DNA of 64,000 nucleotides from Mycobacterium branderi (lineage in GTDB: Bacteria; Actinomycetota; Actinomycetes; Mycobacteriales; Mycobacteriaceae): the NCBI RefSeq assembly GCF_010728725.1, contig NZ_AP022606.1, forward strand, positions 3,472,001 to 3,536,000, given 5' to 3'. Shown here piece after piece: positions 20,489 through 28,568 of this stretch; within the stretch, counting starts at the first letter, position 1, and every line of letters starts with the position of its first letter. The notes under the pieces are model-generated. The model ran no database searches, was not told where the DNA came from, and saw only the letters and a list, made by a program, of their open reading frames with translations. The translations under genes and the position numbers were made by a program.

Positions 20489-21646
20489 TCACAATCCCAG
20501 GATCGTCGACGCGATGATCGTGCGTTGAATCTCGTTGCTGCCGCCGTAAATCGACGTCTTGCGGTAGTTCAGGTAATGCGGTGCGCTGCGCTGTGCCCAT
20601 CCCGGTGACGCAATCTCGTCGCCCGCGTCGAACGGCAGCGCATCCGGGCCGGCGACCTCGACCAGAAGTTCGGTGGCCGTCTGCTGCAACTGGCTGCCCC
20701 GCAGTTTGAGCACCGACGACGCCGGGTTGGGCTTACCGCCCGACGAGCTCGACGTCACCCGCATCTGGGTGAGTTCCAGTGCCAGCACGTCGTTTTCGGC
20801 TTCGGCGAGCCGGGCCGCGAACAGCGGGTCGTCGAGCAGGCCGGTCTCGGTGGCGCGTTGCTTGACCTCGGCGAGGCGGACCTTGGTGCGGCCCACTCCG
20901 GCGATACCGGTCCGTTCGTTGCCCAACAGGAACTTCGCGTAAGTCCAACCTTGGTTCTCCTCGCCGACAAGCTGGTCGGCGGGCACTCGGACGTCTTCGA
21001 AGAACACCTCGTTGACCTCGTGGCCGCCGTCGATCAGCTTGATCGGCCGCATCGTGATTCCCGGGGTGTCGAGGTCGATCAGCAGGAACGAGATGCCGGC
21101 CTGCTTCTTGGGTGCCTGCGGGTCGGTGCGCACCAGGCAGAAGATCCAGTCCGCGTACTGGCCCAGCGTGGTCCAGGTCTTCTGCCCGTTGACGACATAG
21201 CTGTCGCCGTCGCGTATCGCGGTGGTGCGCAGCGACGCCAAGTCCGAGCCAGCTTCGGGTTCGGAGAATCCCTGGCACCACCAGATGTCCAGGCTGGCGG
21301 TGGGCGGCAGGAAGCGTTGTTTGGTCTCCTGCGAACCGAACTCGGCAATCACCGGGCCCACCATCTTGGCGTTGAAGTTCAGCGGTTCGGGCACGCAGGC
21401 CAGCTGCATCTCGTCGAGCCAGATTTGATGCTGGGCCGGCGTCCAGTCCTTGCCGCCCCATTCGACCGGCCAGTTGGGCACCGCCAGCCCGTGCTCGTGC
21501 AGGATCTTGTGACTGGCGGCAATGTCGTCACGGTTGACCTGCCCCAGGCGGACTCGCTCGCGGACATCGGCCGGGATCTGGGTCGTGTAGAAGGTGCGCA
21601 GTTCGTCGCGGAAGGCGGCTTCCTCCGCGGTGAGCGCCAGCTGCAT
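20489..21646 (-). CDS. Acyl-CoA dehydrogenase (FadE), first of a tandem pair
   Basis: A 385-residue acyl-CoA dehydrogenase. Landmarks are the flavin/substrate segment WWCQGFSEPEAGSDLASLRT (about residues 115-135), VNGQKTWTT, the strand FFEDVRVPADQLVGEENQGW, and the C-terminal YGGSNEIQRTIIASTILGL. It introduces an alpha-beta double bond in an acyl-CoA and passes electrons to ETF. CAGGAGA before ATG 21646 supports the start. Because the neighbouring FadE follows by 8 bp, a heteromeric enzyme is likely. Which subunit holds the catalytic glutamate was not resolved by eye. Confidence 0.88.
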   Translation of the reverse strand: MQLALTAEEAAFRDELRTFYTTQIPADVRERVRLGQVNRDDIAASHKILHEHGLAVPNWPVEWGGKDWTPAQHQIWLDEMQLACVPEPLNFNAKMVGPVIAEFGSQETKQRFLPPTASLDIWWCQGFSEPEAGSDLASLRTTAIRDGDSYVVNGQKTWTTLGQYADWIFCLVRTDPQAPKKQAGISFLLIDLDTPGITMRPIKLIDGGHEVNEVFFEDVRVPADQLVGEENQGWTYAKFLLGNERTGIAGVGRTKVRLAEVKQRATETGLLDDPLFAARLAEAENDVLALELTQMRVTSSSSGGKPNPASSVLKLRGSQLQQTATELLVEVAGPDALPFDAGDEIASPGWAQRSAPHYLNYRKTSIYGGSNEIQRTIIASTILGL

Positions 21647-21697
21647 GGCAGTCTCCTGTGGTTGGGTAACTCTGCCCTGCACGTTAGCCGGTTGCTT

Positions 21698-22684
21698 TCA
21701 CAGCGACGCCGCAAGAGCCTCCAATGTCTCGGCCGACGTGTGGCGCGGCGTCCAGCCCAGCTGCGTTTTGGCCTTGGTGGTGTCCATCACCACCGACGTG
21801 CGCGCGACATGCAGCCACTCCGCCGCCGAGGGCACGAACGGCAGCCGGGCGATCACCGCCGAGGCCGCCGTCGCCGTCGCGGCCGGGACCCGCACCGGCC
21901 GGCCGCCGAGCGCTGCGGCCACGTCGGAGACGGACACCACGCCGTCGCCCGCGATGTTGTACGCCCCCGGTGGCGCCGAGCCCGTCGCCGCCAGCGCGAT
22001 CGCCGTCGCGACGTCGTCATGATGCACCAGCTGCAGCGGGTTGCCGGGGTCGGGAACAGGCGGTTTGAGCAGCGGCAACACCCGGATTGCGGTGGCCGCA
22101 TACGGGATACGGCTCCACGGCATCGCGTCGGCCAGCGCGTGTGCCTGTGGTCCGGCGACGATGCACGGCCGCAGGATGTACACCTCCAGCGGTGAACCCG
22201 CGGTGATCTCGGCGAGGGCGGCTTCGCAGGCGGCCTTCTGCGCGGAGTAATAGTGCTCGGGTGAGCCCCGCGGTGGCACGTCTTCGGTGAGCGGGACCGG
22301 ATTGTCGGCGTGATACCCGTACGCGGCCACCGACGAGCTGTACACCAGCCGGCGGGGGCGCCTTTCGACGGAACCGGCCGCGCAGGCTTCGAAGACGTTG
22401 CGGGTGCCGGCCAAGTTCACCCGCGCGCTTTCTTCGCGCGAACCCATGATGATGAACGCCAGGTGGACGACGACGTCGGCGTCGGCGACGAGCGCGTCCA
22501 CCGCGTCGCGGTCGGTGATGTCGCCCTGCCGGTAGGTCGTTTTGGTCCAGCCGCGAGACGACGGCTCGAACGGGCGACGGGCCATGCCGATGATGCGGTC
22601 GACGGCCGGGTCACGCTCGAGCGCGGCCACCGCGGAGGTGCCGATCTCGCCGGTCGGCCCGGTGACCGCGACGGTGAGCCCCAT
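21698..22684 (-). CDS. NAD(P)-dependent epimerase/dehydratase (extended SDR)
   Basis: A 328-residue extended short-chain dehydrogenase. The Rossmann motif is TGPTGEIG (residues about 8-15), DADVVVHLAF is the typical strand, YSSSVAAYG holds the serine region, and YYSAQKAACE holds the catalytic YxxxK. The C-terminal half resembles nucleotide-sugar epimerases. The real substrate may be a sugar nucleotide or a hydroxysteroid-like molecule, which the sequence does not show. A 36-codon membrane-peptide gene ends one base before this start (TGA, G, ATG), so the two may be translated together. Confidence 0.85.
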   Translation of the reverse strand: MGLTVAVTGPTGEIGTSAVAALERDPAVDRIIGMARRPFEPSSRGWTKTTYRQGDITDRDAVDALVADADVVVHLAFIIMGSREESARVNLAGTRNVFEACAAGSVERRPRRLVYSSSVAAYGYHADNPVPLTEDVPPRGSPEHYYSAQKAACEAALAEITAGSPLEVYILRPCIVAGPQAHALADAMPWSRIPYAATAIRVLPLLKPPVPDPGNPLQLVHHDDVATAIALAATGSAPPGAYNIAGDGVVSVSDVAAALGGRPVRVPAATATAASAVIARLPFVPSAAEWLHVARTSVVMDTTKAKTQLGWTPRHTSAETLEALAASL

Positions 22685-22685
22685 C

Positions 22686-22796
22686 TCAGGACCGCCGACG
22701 CGACCGTCGGCGCCACCACACGATGCCGACGACGGTTACGCCGGCAACCGAGGCGACCACGACAAGGGGCGGCCTGGCAGCGTCCTTGAAACTCAT
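22686..22796 (-). CDS. 36-residue single-pass membrane peptide
   Basis: A short frame starting at ATG 22796 encodes a polar N-terminus (MSFKDAARPP), one hydrophobic helix (LVVVASVAGVTVVGIVWW) and a strongly basic tail (RRRSRRRS). This is a convincing layout for a small N-out/C-in membrane protein. Its stop lies 1 bp before the epimerase start, suggesting coupling. No family recognised. No clear ribosome site was seen, so it could also be a chance frame. Confidence 0.5.
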   Translation of the reverse strand: MSFKDAARPPLVVVASVAGVTVVGIVWWRRRSRRRS

Positions 22797-22924
22797 TGCG
22801 CCCGGCTACCCGCGTGGTCGATCGTCAAACCTGGGTTGTCCACAGTTGGGTGTTCCTCCACAGCTCGGCCTCGGCATGCCGCGCGGCGAGCGCTGGTGAC
22901 GGTCGGCGCACCTACCGTCGGCGC

Positions 22925-23761
22925 ATGCGAACAGAACTGCCTGCCGAGCGACTGCACCGGCGCCTTGGCGCCCAACCCGGCGCCGGGGACGACGCGACCG
23001 ACGACGAGGGCGAGGGAGACCCGAATTCACTGCTGCCACGGTGGGTTCCGGACGGTTCGGCGCAGCAGAGCCTGCTTGCCCGGGTGCGCGCCGATCCCGG
23101 TCGTGCCGGCGCAATCGCGTTGGCGGTGATCGCGGCGATCGCCGTGCTGGTCACCGTCTTCACGCTGGTGCGCGACCGGCCCGCGCCAGTGGTGTCGGCC
23201 AAGTTGCCGCCGGTGGAGATGGTGTCGTCAGCGACCCGTAGTCCGAGCGCCAGCCCGTCGGCCGGGCCGGCGCAACCCGTGGTGGTCAGCGTGGTGGGCC
23301 TGGTGCACAGCCCGGGATTGGTCACCTTGGCACCCGGTGCTCGGATCGCCGACGCGCTGAACGCCGCCGGCGGCACCGTGGACGGCGCCGACACAATCGG
23401 GTTGAACATGGCCCGCCAAGTCGGCGACGGCGAGCAGATCGTGGTCGGCGTCGCGCCGCCGAAAGGCCAACCCGCCGCGCTGGGTAGTTCAGTCAACCCG
23501 GGCTCGGCCGCGCCGGCTGCACCTGCGGCGCCGGGCAAGCCGGCCCGGCCCACTTCGGCGAAGCCGGGCGAGGTCATCGACCTGAATACCGCGACGGCGC
23601 AACAACTGGACACCTTGCCCGGCATCGGGCCGGTTACCGCTGCCGCGATCGTGGCGTGGCGCGAGGCCAATGGCAAATTCAACAGCGTCGACCAGCTCGC
23701 CGAGGTCGACGGCATCGGCCCGGCGCGGCTGGAAAAGCTGCGTGCACTGGTCCGTGTCTGA
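22925..23761 (+). CDS. comEA: ComEA-like helix-hairpin-helix DNA-binding protein
   Basis: A 278-residue protein with one membrane helix (about residues 60-80, AIALAVIAAIAVLVTVFTLV), a SLBB-like domain (VSVVGLVHSPGLVTLAPGARI), a Pro/Ala-rich linker, and a C-terminal ComEA helix-hairpin-helix pair (DLNTATAQQLDTLPGIGPVTAAAI and AEVDGIGPARLEKL). ComEA binds double-stranded DNA at the cell surface in competent bacteria. ATG 22925 was chosen because the longer frame starting at 22796 runs into the opposite gene's promoter and is unlike the family. comEC follows immediately, as in M. tuberculosis Rv2415c-Rv2414c. Natural competence is not established for most mycobacteria. Confidence 0.9.
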   Translation: MRTELPAERLHRRLGAQPGAGDDATDDEGEGDPNSLLPRWVPDGSAQQSLLARVRADPGRAGAIALAVIAAIAVLVTVFTLVRDRPAPVVSAKLPPVEMVSSATRSPSASPSAGPAQPVVVSVVGLVHSPGLVTLAPGARIADALNAAGGTVDGADTIGLNMARQVGDGEQIVVGVAPPKGQPAALGSSVNPGSAAPAAPAAPGKPARPTSAKPGEVIDLNTATAQQLDTLPGIGPVTAAAIVAWREANGKFNSVDQLAEVDGIGPARLEKLRALVRV

Positions 23762-23766
23762 CTGCA

Positions 23767-25323
23767 GTGCACGACCCGTTCGGCGGTCCGGTGCCGGCGC
23801 GGCTGGATGTGCGTCTGGTGCCGCCCGCGCTGACCGCCTGGCTGGTCACGGCCGCCGGAATCGTCTGGCCCGTTGGCAATCTGCTTGCGGCCCTGGGGGT
23901 TCTGACCGCGGTAACCGGTGCGCTGTCGGCGCGGGCAGCGCGACTGCGCACCATCGGCATCGGCCTGGCCGCAATCGGTGTGGTGGGGGCGGGGTTCGGC
24001 TTCGCGATCGCGTTGCGCGCCAACGCGGTCGCGCGCCACCCGATCACCGCGGCGTTCGGAACGGCCACGCGGGTGACGGTCACACCCAGCGAGAGCGCAC
24101 TGTCGTTGGGGCGCGGTCGGCTGATGTTCCGTGCCACTGCCCAGCGGCTCGGAGACCACGAAACCAGCGGTCGTGTAGTGGTTTTCGCGTCCGCGGCAAC
24201 CTTCCATGACGTGATGGTGGGCCAGCCGGTGCAGTTTCGGGCGCGGATCACGCGTCCCACCCGCCATGACCTGACGGTTGCGGTGGTCAACGCGATCGGA
24301 GCGCCCACCACCGGCACCGCCGCCCCGGTGCATCGTGCCGCGCACGCCGTGCGTGATCGGTTCGCCGCCACGGCGCGTCGCGTGCTGCCGGCCGATCAAG
24401 CCGCGATGCTGCCGGCGCTGGTGCTGGGCGACACGTCGACGGTCGCCGCCGTCACCGGCCAGGAGTTCCGGACCGCCGGGCTGACCCATCTCACCGCGGT
24501 GTCGGGCGCCAATGTCACGATCGTGTGCGGCGCGGTGCTATTCAGCGCGCGGCTGATCGGCCCGCGTGCGGCGGTCGCGCTGGCCGCGGTCGCGCTGCTG
24601 GTGTTCGTGATCGTGGTGCAGCCGACGGCCAGCGTGCTGCGTGCGGCGGTGATGGGCGCCATCGCGTTGGCGGGCGTATTGAGTTCGCGGCGGCGACAGG
24701 CCATTCCGGCTCTCTCGGCCACCGTGTTGCTACTGATGGTGCTCGCGCCGCAGCTGGCGGTCGCTGTCGGTTTCGCGCTGTCGGTGGTCGCCACGGCCGC
24801 GCTGGTGGTCATCGCGCCGGCCTGGTCGGCGCGTCTGGTGTCGGCCGGCTGGCCCAAACCGCTGGCCGACGCGGTCTGCGTGGCCTGGGCCGCACAGGTA
24901 GTGACCGCCCCGTTGGTGGCGGGCATTTCGGGGCGGGTCAGCCTGGTGGCCGCGGCAGCCAACCTCGCGGCCGCGGCGCTGATCGCCCCGATCACCGTGC
25001 TGGGCAGCGCAGCCGCCGCGCTGTGCATGGTCTGGCCGCCCGCCGCGCAGCTATTGATCCGGTTCACCGGTCCGGAGCTGTGGTGGGTGCTGCACGTCGC
25101 GCACTGGGCGGCAGGCGTGCCGGCCGCCAGCATGCCTGTTCCGTCCGGCGCTGCAGGCGTGGTGCTCATCGCTGCTACTGGGGTGCTGACCGTCGTGTTG
25201 TGGCGGTGGCGGTGGTTTCGCGTGGCGATGGCCGTCGGTGTGGTCTGCCTCGTGGCCTGGTCACTGTCGGGCTTGATGCCGACCGGATCGTTGTCGGCGC
25301 TACATGAAACGATCGAACGGTGA
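23767..25323 (+). CDS. comEC: ComEC/Rec2-family membrane protein
   Basis: A 518-residue multi-pass membrane protein with the ComEC signature region [15 protein letters not shown] (about residues 238-252) and roughly ten further hydrophobic helices. ComEC forms the DNA translocation channel in competent bacteria. This protein ends after the membrane domain and lacks the C-terminal metallo-beta-lactamase-like nuclease domain of long ComEC proteins, a form also present in M. tuberculosis. GTG 23767 lies 5 bp after the comEA stop and is the only suitable start. The end overlaps the holA start by 4 nt (GTGA), so comEA-comEC-holA form one operon. Confidence 0.88.
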   Translation: MHDPFGGPVPARLDVRLVPPALTAWLVTAAGIVWPVGNLLAALGVLTAVTGALSARAARLRTIGIGLAAIGVVGAGFGFAIALRANAVARHPITAAFGTATRVTVTPSESALSLGRGRLMFRATAQRLGDHETSGRVVVFASAATFHDVMVGQPVQFRARITRPTRHDLTVAVVNAIGAPTTGTAAPVHRAAHAVRDRFAATARRVLPADQAAMLPALVLGDTSTVAAVTGQEFRTAGLTHLTAVSGANVTIVCGAVLFSARLIGPRAAVALAAVALLVFVIVVQPTASVLRAAVMGAIALAGVLSSRRRQAIPALSATVLLLMVLAPQLAVAVGFALSVVATAALVVIAPAWSARLVSAGWPKPLADAVCVAWAAQVVTAPLVAGISGRVSLVAAAANLAAAALIAPITVLGSAAAALCMVWPPAAQLLIRFTGPELWWVLHVAHWAAGVPAASMPVPSGAAGVVLIAATGVLTVVLWRWRWFRVAMAVGVVCLVAWSLSGLMPTGSLSALHETIER

Positions 25324-26282
25324 ACCAGGCGTTGCACCTCGTGCTGGGAGACGAGGAACTGCTGGTCGAGCGCGCGGTGGCCGCTGTGCTGCGGTCGGTA
25401 CGTCAGCGGTCTGGCACCGACGACATTCCGGTGAGCCGGCTGCGGGCCGGCGAGGTCGGCACCTACGAACTCGCCGAACTGCTGAGCCCGTCACTGTTCG
25501 CCGACGAGCGGATAGTGGTCCTCGAAGCGGCGGGTGAAGCGGGCAAGGAGGCGGCCGAATTGATCGTCGCGGCCGCGGGCGATGTCCCGGCGGGCACCGT
25601 GCTGATCGTCGTGCACTCGGGCGGCGGGCGGGCCAAGGCGCTGGCCAATCAACTGAAAACGCTTGGGGCGCAAGTACATCCGTGCGCTCGGATCACCAAA
25701 CCCAGTGAACGTGCCGACTTCGTCCGCAAGGAGTTTCGTTCGCTGCAGGCCAAAGTCGACCAGGAGACGGTCAACGCTCTGCTCGACGCCGTCGGCTCGG
25801 ATGTGCGCGAACTCGCCTCGGCGTGTTCACAATTGGTCGCCGACACCGGGGGCCGTGTGGACGCCGCCGCGGTGCGGCGCTATCACAGTGGCAAGGCCGA
25901 AGTGAAGGGCTTCGACATCGCCGACAAGGCAGTGGCCGGTGATGTCGAAGGGGCCGCCGAAGCGCTGCGGTGGGCGATGATGCGCGGCGAACCGCACGTG
26001 GTGTTGGCTGATGCGCTGGCCGAGGCGGTGCACACCATCGGCCGGGTCGGGCCGCTGTCGGGTGATCCCTACCGGCTGGCCGGGGAGCTCGGCATGCCGC
26101 CCTGGCGGGTGCAGAAGGCGCAGAAACAGGCGCGGCGGTGGTCACGCGACATGGTGGCGACCGCGATGAAATGGGTGGCCGCGTTGAACGCCGACGTCAA
26201 GGGCGCCGCCGCCGACGCCGATTACGCGCTGGAAGCCGCAGTGCGGAGGGTCGCCGAACTGGTCGCCGATCGAGGCCGCTGA
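25320..26282 (+). CDS. holA: DNA polymerase III delta subunit
   Basis: A 320-residue delta subunit of the clamp loader, which opens the sliding clamp ring. The N-terminus ([16 protein letters not shown]), ALGAQV-type region and [22 protein letters not shown] resemble the AAA+-like fold of HolA; the C-terminal helical part ([21 protein letters not shown], then [15 protein letters not shown]) is characteristic. GTG 25320 overlaps the comEC stop (GTGA), which argues for translational coupling. The same order occurs in M. tuberculosis (Rv2413c). An intrinsic-type hairpin 15 bp after the stop separates it from the convergent rpsT. Confidence 0.92.
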   Translation: MNQALHLVLGDEELLVERAVAAVLRSVRQRSGTDDIPVSRLRAGEVGTYELAELLSPSLFADERIVVLEAAGEAGKEAAELIVAAAGDVPAGTVLIVVHSGGGRAKALANQLKTLGAQVHPCARITKPSERADFVRKEFRSLQAKVDQETVNALLDAVGSDVRELASACSQLVADTGGRVDAAAVRRYHSGKAEVKGFDIADKAVAGDVEGAAEALRWAMMRGEPHVVLADALAEAVHTIGRVGPLSGDPYRLAGELGMPPWRVQKAQKQARRWSRDMVATAMKWVAALNADVKGAAADADYALEAAVRRVAELVADRGR

Positions 26283-26296
26283 GCGCACAACAAACG

Positions 26297-26332
26297 AAAG
26301 CACCCTGAACCGGTGGTCGCAAGGTGCTTTTT
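26297..26332 (+). terminator. Hairpin terminator between holA and rpsT
   Basis: Arms AAAGCACC (26297-26304) and GGTGCTTT (26323-26330) form an 8-bp stem with an 18-nt loop. A short T run ends the second arm on the plus strand. It sits between the convergent holA and rpsT genes and could stop transcription from both sides. Confidence 0.75.
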
Positions 26333-26342
26333 GGGTTTGGGC

Positions 26343-26603
26343 TCAGAGCTTGTTGAACGCGCGGGCCAGCGCCGACTTCTTGTTGGCCGCCTGGTTCTTG
26401 TGGATGACGCCCTTGCTGGCGGCCTTGTCCAGCTTGCGGCTGGTCGACGCCAGCAACTCGGCGGCCTTGTCCTTTTCGCCGGCCTCGGTGGCCTCGCGGA
26501 ACGCGCGAACAGCCGTGCGCAGCGACGATTTCACCGACTTGTTGCGCAGTCGCCGGCGCTCGTTGGTGCGGTTGCGCTTCTGCTGCGACTTGATGTTGGC
26601 CAC
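26343..26603 (-). CDS. rpsT: 30S ribosomal protein S20
   Basis: An 86-residue basic protein starting [26 protein letters not shown] and ending [18 protein letters not shown], the unmistakable S20 pattern of three long helices that bind 16S rRNA. Length and both ends match actinobacterial S20. It is a single gene, convergent with holA. The upstream 167 bases to the next gene hold its promoter; no other feature was seen there. Confidence 0.97.
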   Translation of the reverse strand: MANIKSQQKRNRTNERRRLRNKSVKSSLRTAVRAFREATEAGEKDKAAELLASTSRKLDKAASKGVIHKNQAANKKSALARAFNKL

Positions 26604-26770
26604 GCGGTAGTTCCTTCGTCGATCTCAACGGGAGTATTTGGGCTGCACATGCCGGGTCAGGCGGCAGCGAGTGACCAGGTTATCAGTAGCCGCGGCGTTC
26701 TCCCAAAGCAGAGCCCACTGGCCTGCGGAAACGGCCGTCGAACAGGCGATCGGCGCCATAGTGTGCGGTT

Positions 26771-27427
26771 ATGGATGCCCGCCGCCCGCTGCTGGCTCTG
26801 TGGGCCGCGATCTGCATCGGCCTGCTGTTGGGGGCTGTGGCGATCGGAGTCTCGCTCGGCGGCGTCATGCCGCTGCCGTACGGGCCGGCCGCGCCGGTTC
26901 AGCAGTACGTGGCCGAACAGCCGATGGCGGTGCAGGTCATCGCCGTCGGCGTCTTCGCCTCTGCGGTGCCGCTGGCCGTCTACGCTGCGACGGCCGGCGC
27001 TGGGCTGCGTGAGCTCGGGGCCGACGTGTCCGGGGCAATCGCGTTGACCGGCGGTATCCTCGCCGCCGGCACACTCGGTTCGACGGGCCTGGTGGGCTGG
27101 GTGCTGTCGCGCCCGGACACAAACAACGACGCCGCGCTGGTTCGGGCGCTGTATTACCTGGCGTTCCTCCTTGGTGGGCCGGCGCACATCGTGGCGCTCG
27201 GCCTGCTTGTAGCCGGGATCTCGGCGCCGGGATTGACGCTGGGACTACTGCCGCGACCGCTGGCCTGGATCGGCCTGGCGCTCGCTGCCTTTGCCGGACT
27301 GGCGACGCTGGTGCTGGTGTGGCCGGCCCTGGGAGTGATGCTGCCGATCGCCCGGGTTTCGGCACTGGCATGGCTCTTGGTGGCCGGCGCCCGCCTGGGC
27401 CGCAACCACAGTCGCCCGGCGCGCTGA
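26771..27427 (+). CDS. Integral membrane protein of unknown function
   Basis: A 218-residue, very hydrophobic protein with about six predicted membrane helices separated by short loops. I recognise no family motif, and I recall no counterpart at this place in M. tuberculosis. The start is ATG 26771. A hexamer TAGTGT (26759-26764) lies 6 nt before it, so the mRNA may be leaderless. It is followed after 93 bp by the CBS-domain gene on the same strand. Confidence 0.7.
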   Translation: MDARRPLLALWAAICIGLLLGAVAIGVSLGGVMPLPYGPAAPVQQYVAEQPMAVQVIAVGVFASAVPLAVYAATAGAGLRELGADVSGAIALTGGILAAGTLGSTGLVGWVLSRPDTNNDAALVRALYYLAFLLGGPAHIVALGLLVAGISAPGLTLGLLPRPLAWIGLALAAFAGLATLVLVWPALGVMLPIARVSALAWLLVAGARLGRNHSRPAR

Positions 27428-27520
27428 CCTGGGCCGGCAGTGCCCATTTCCACCAGCCGCTTTCACGCCGACTGAGTTGGCCGTAGCCTGGTGTGAACCG
27501 GATCACAACGGGAGGTCCCG

Positions 27521-27949
27521 ATGCGGATAGCGGACGTGCTGCGTAACAAGGGTGCGGCGGTGGTGACGATCAATCCCGAGGCAACGGTGACCGAACTGCT
27601 TGCGGGGCTTGCCAGGCACAACATCGGCGCGATGGTGGTAGTCGGGCCCGACGGTGTCGTGGGAATCGTCTCCGAGCGTGACGTGGTGCGTCAGCTGCAC
27701 ACCCACGGGCCATCGGTTCTTTCTCGCCCGGTCTCCAAGATCATGACGGCCGTCGTGTCCACCTGTAAGAAGGCCGACAGCGTCGATGCCATCAGCATGC
27801 TGATGACCGAGAACCGGGTGCGCCATGTACCCGTGATCGACAACGGGAAGCTGATCGGGATCGTCAGCATCGGTGACGTGGTGAAGAGCCGGATGGAAGA
27901 GCTGGAGGCCGAGCAGGCGCAGCTGCAGTCCTACATCACCCAGGGTTAG
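27521..27949 (+). CDS. Two-CBS-domain protein (Rv2406c-like)
   Basis: A 142-residue protein made of two CBS domains and little else. CBS1 runs over residues about 8-65 (ATVTELLAGLARHNIGAMVVV, VGIVSERDVVRQL) and CBS2 over about 72-130 (DAISMLMTENRVRHVPVID, LIGIVSIGDVV). Stand-alone CBS pairs sense adenine nucleotides and often regulate partner proteins; the partner here is unknown. GGGAGG precedes ATG 27521. It converges with the MazF-like gene, 4 bp apart. The order matches M. tuberculosis Rv2406c-Rv2405. Confidence 0.9.
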   Translation: MRIADVLRNKGAAVVTINPEATVTELLAGLARHNIGAMVVVGPDGVVGIVSERDVVRQLHTHGPSVLSRPVSKIMTAVVSTCKKADSVDAISMLMTENRVRHVPVIDNGKLIGIVSIGDVVKSRMEELEAEQAQLQSYITQG

Positions 27950-27953
27950 AGCC

Positions 27954-28541
27954 TCAGCTCCACGAGTAGTCGGCCCGCAAGCGGGCGGCCACCACGTCGA
28001 ACATCTCGCGTTGCAGGATCGCGCCCTCGCGGCGGATGCCCTCCTCGGGGACGTCCAGCACCCGGTCCAGCCGCACCCAGCTCGGCCGGCCGTCGTCGTC
28101 CCAGCTGCCGCTGCCGATGCCGACCCAATCCCGGTCGTCGGCGTGCCGTTCCTGACTCGACAGCATCAGGCCCAGCAACGTCTGCCGGTCACGGCCGACC
28201 ACCAGCACCGGGCGGTCCTTGCCGCGGGTGGGGTCCTCCTCGTAGGCCACCCACGTCCACACGATCTCGCCGGGGTCGGCACGACCGTCGAGGTTGGGGG
28301 CGTACACCAGCTTGCGGGCCCGGTGCGCGGTGGGAACGCTGGTGCGAGTGACCGGCCTGCCCGCCGCGATCTCGATGGGCGGTGACGAGGCGGTGCCGGC
28401 GATGACGTCCATGCCGAGCTTGATGCCGCGCTGGATGGCCGGCGAGTTCTGCAGCTGGCGGATGATTTTGGGCGCCTCGCTGAATACCAGGTTTTCCAGG
28501 TTTCGCTGAAAACGCTGCAACGTCCTCCACTGTGACGCCAT
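27954..28541 (-). CDS. PemK/MazF-like domain protein (Rv2405-like)
   Basis: A 195-residue protein. Residues 1-60 are polar and helical. The C-terminal part contains [23 protein letters not shown], a strand pattern shared with PemK/MazF RNase toxins, and later [12 protein letters not shown] and SWVRLDRVL. No antitoxin gene is next to it, and it is longer than typical MazF (about 110 residues), so a housekeeping role is as likely as toxicity. ATG 28541 is the first in-frame start giving the conserved N-terminus; longer frames run back into lepA. It diverges from lepA with only 27 bp between, so the two promoters overlap. Confidence 0.75.
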   Translation of the reverse strand: MASQWRTLQRFQRNLENLVFSEAPKIIRQLQNSPAIQRGIKLGMDVIAGTASSPPIEIAAGRPVTRTSVPTAHRARKLVYAPNLDGRADPGEIVWTWVAYEEDPTRGKDRPVLVVGRDRQTLLGLMLSSQERHADDRDWVGIGSGSWDDDGRPSWVRLDRVLDVPEEGIRREGAILQREMFDVVAARLRADYSWS

Positions 28542-28568
28542 GTTCGCAGGATAGGACGCCCGGCACGA

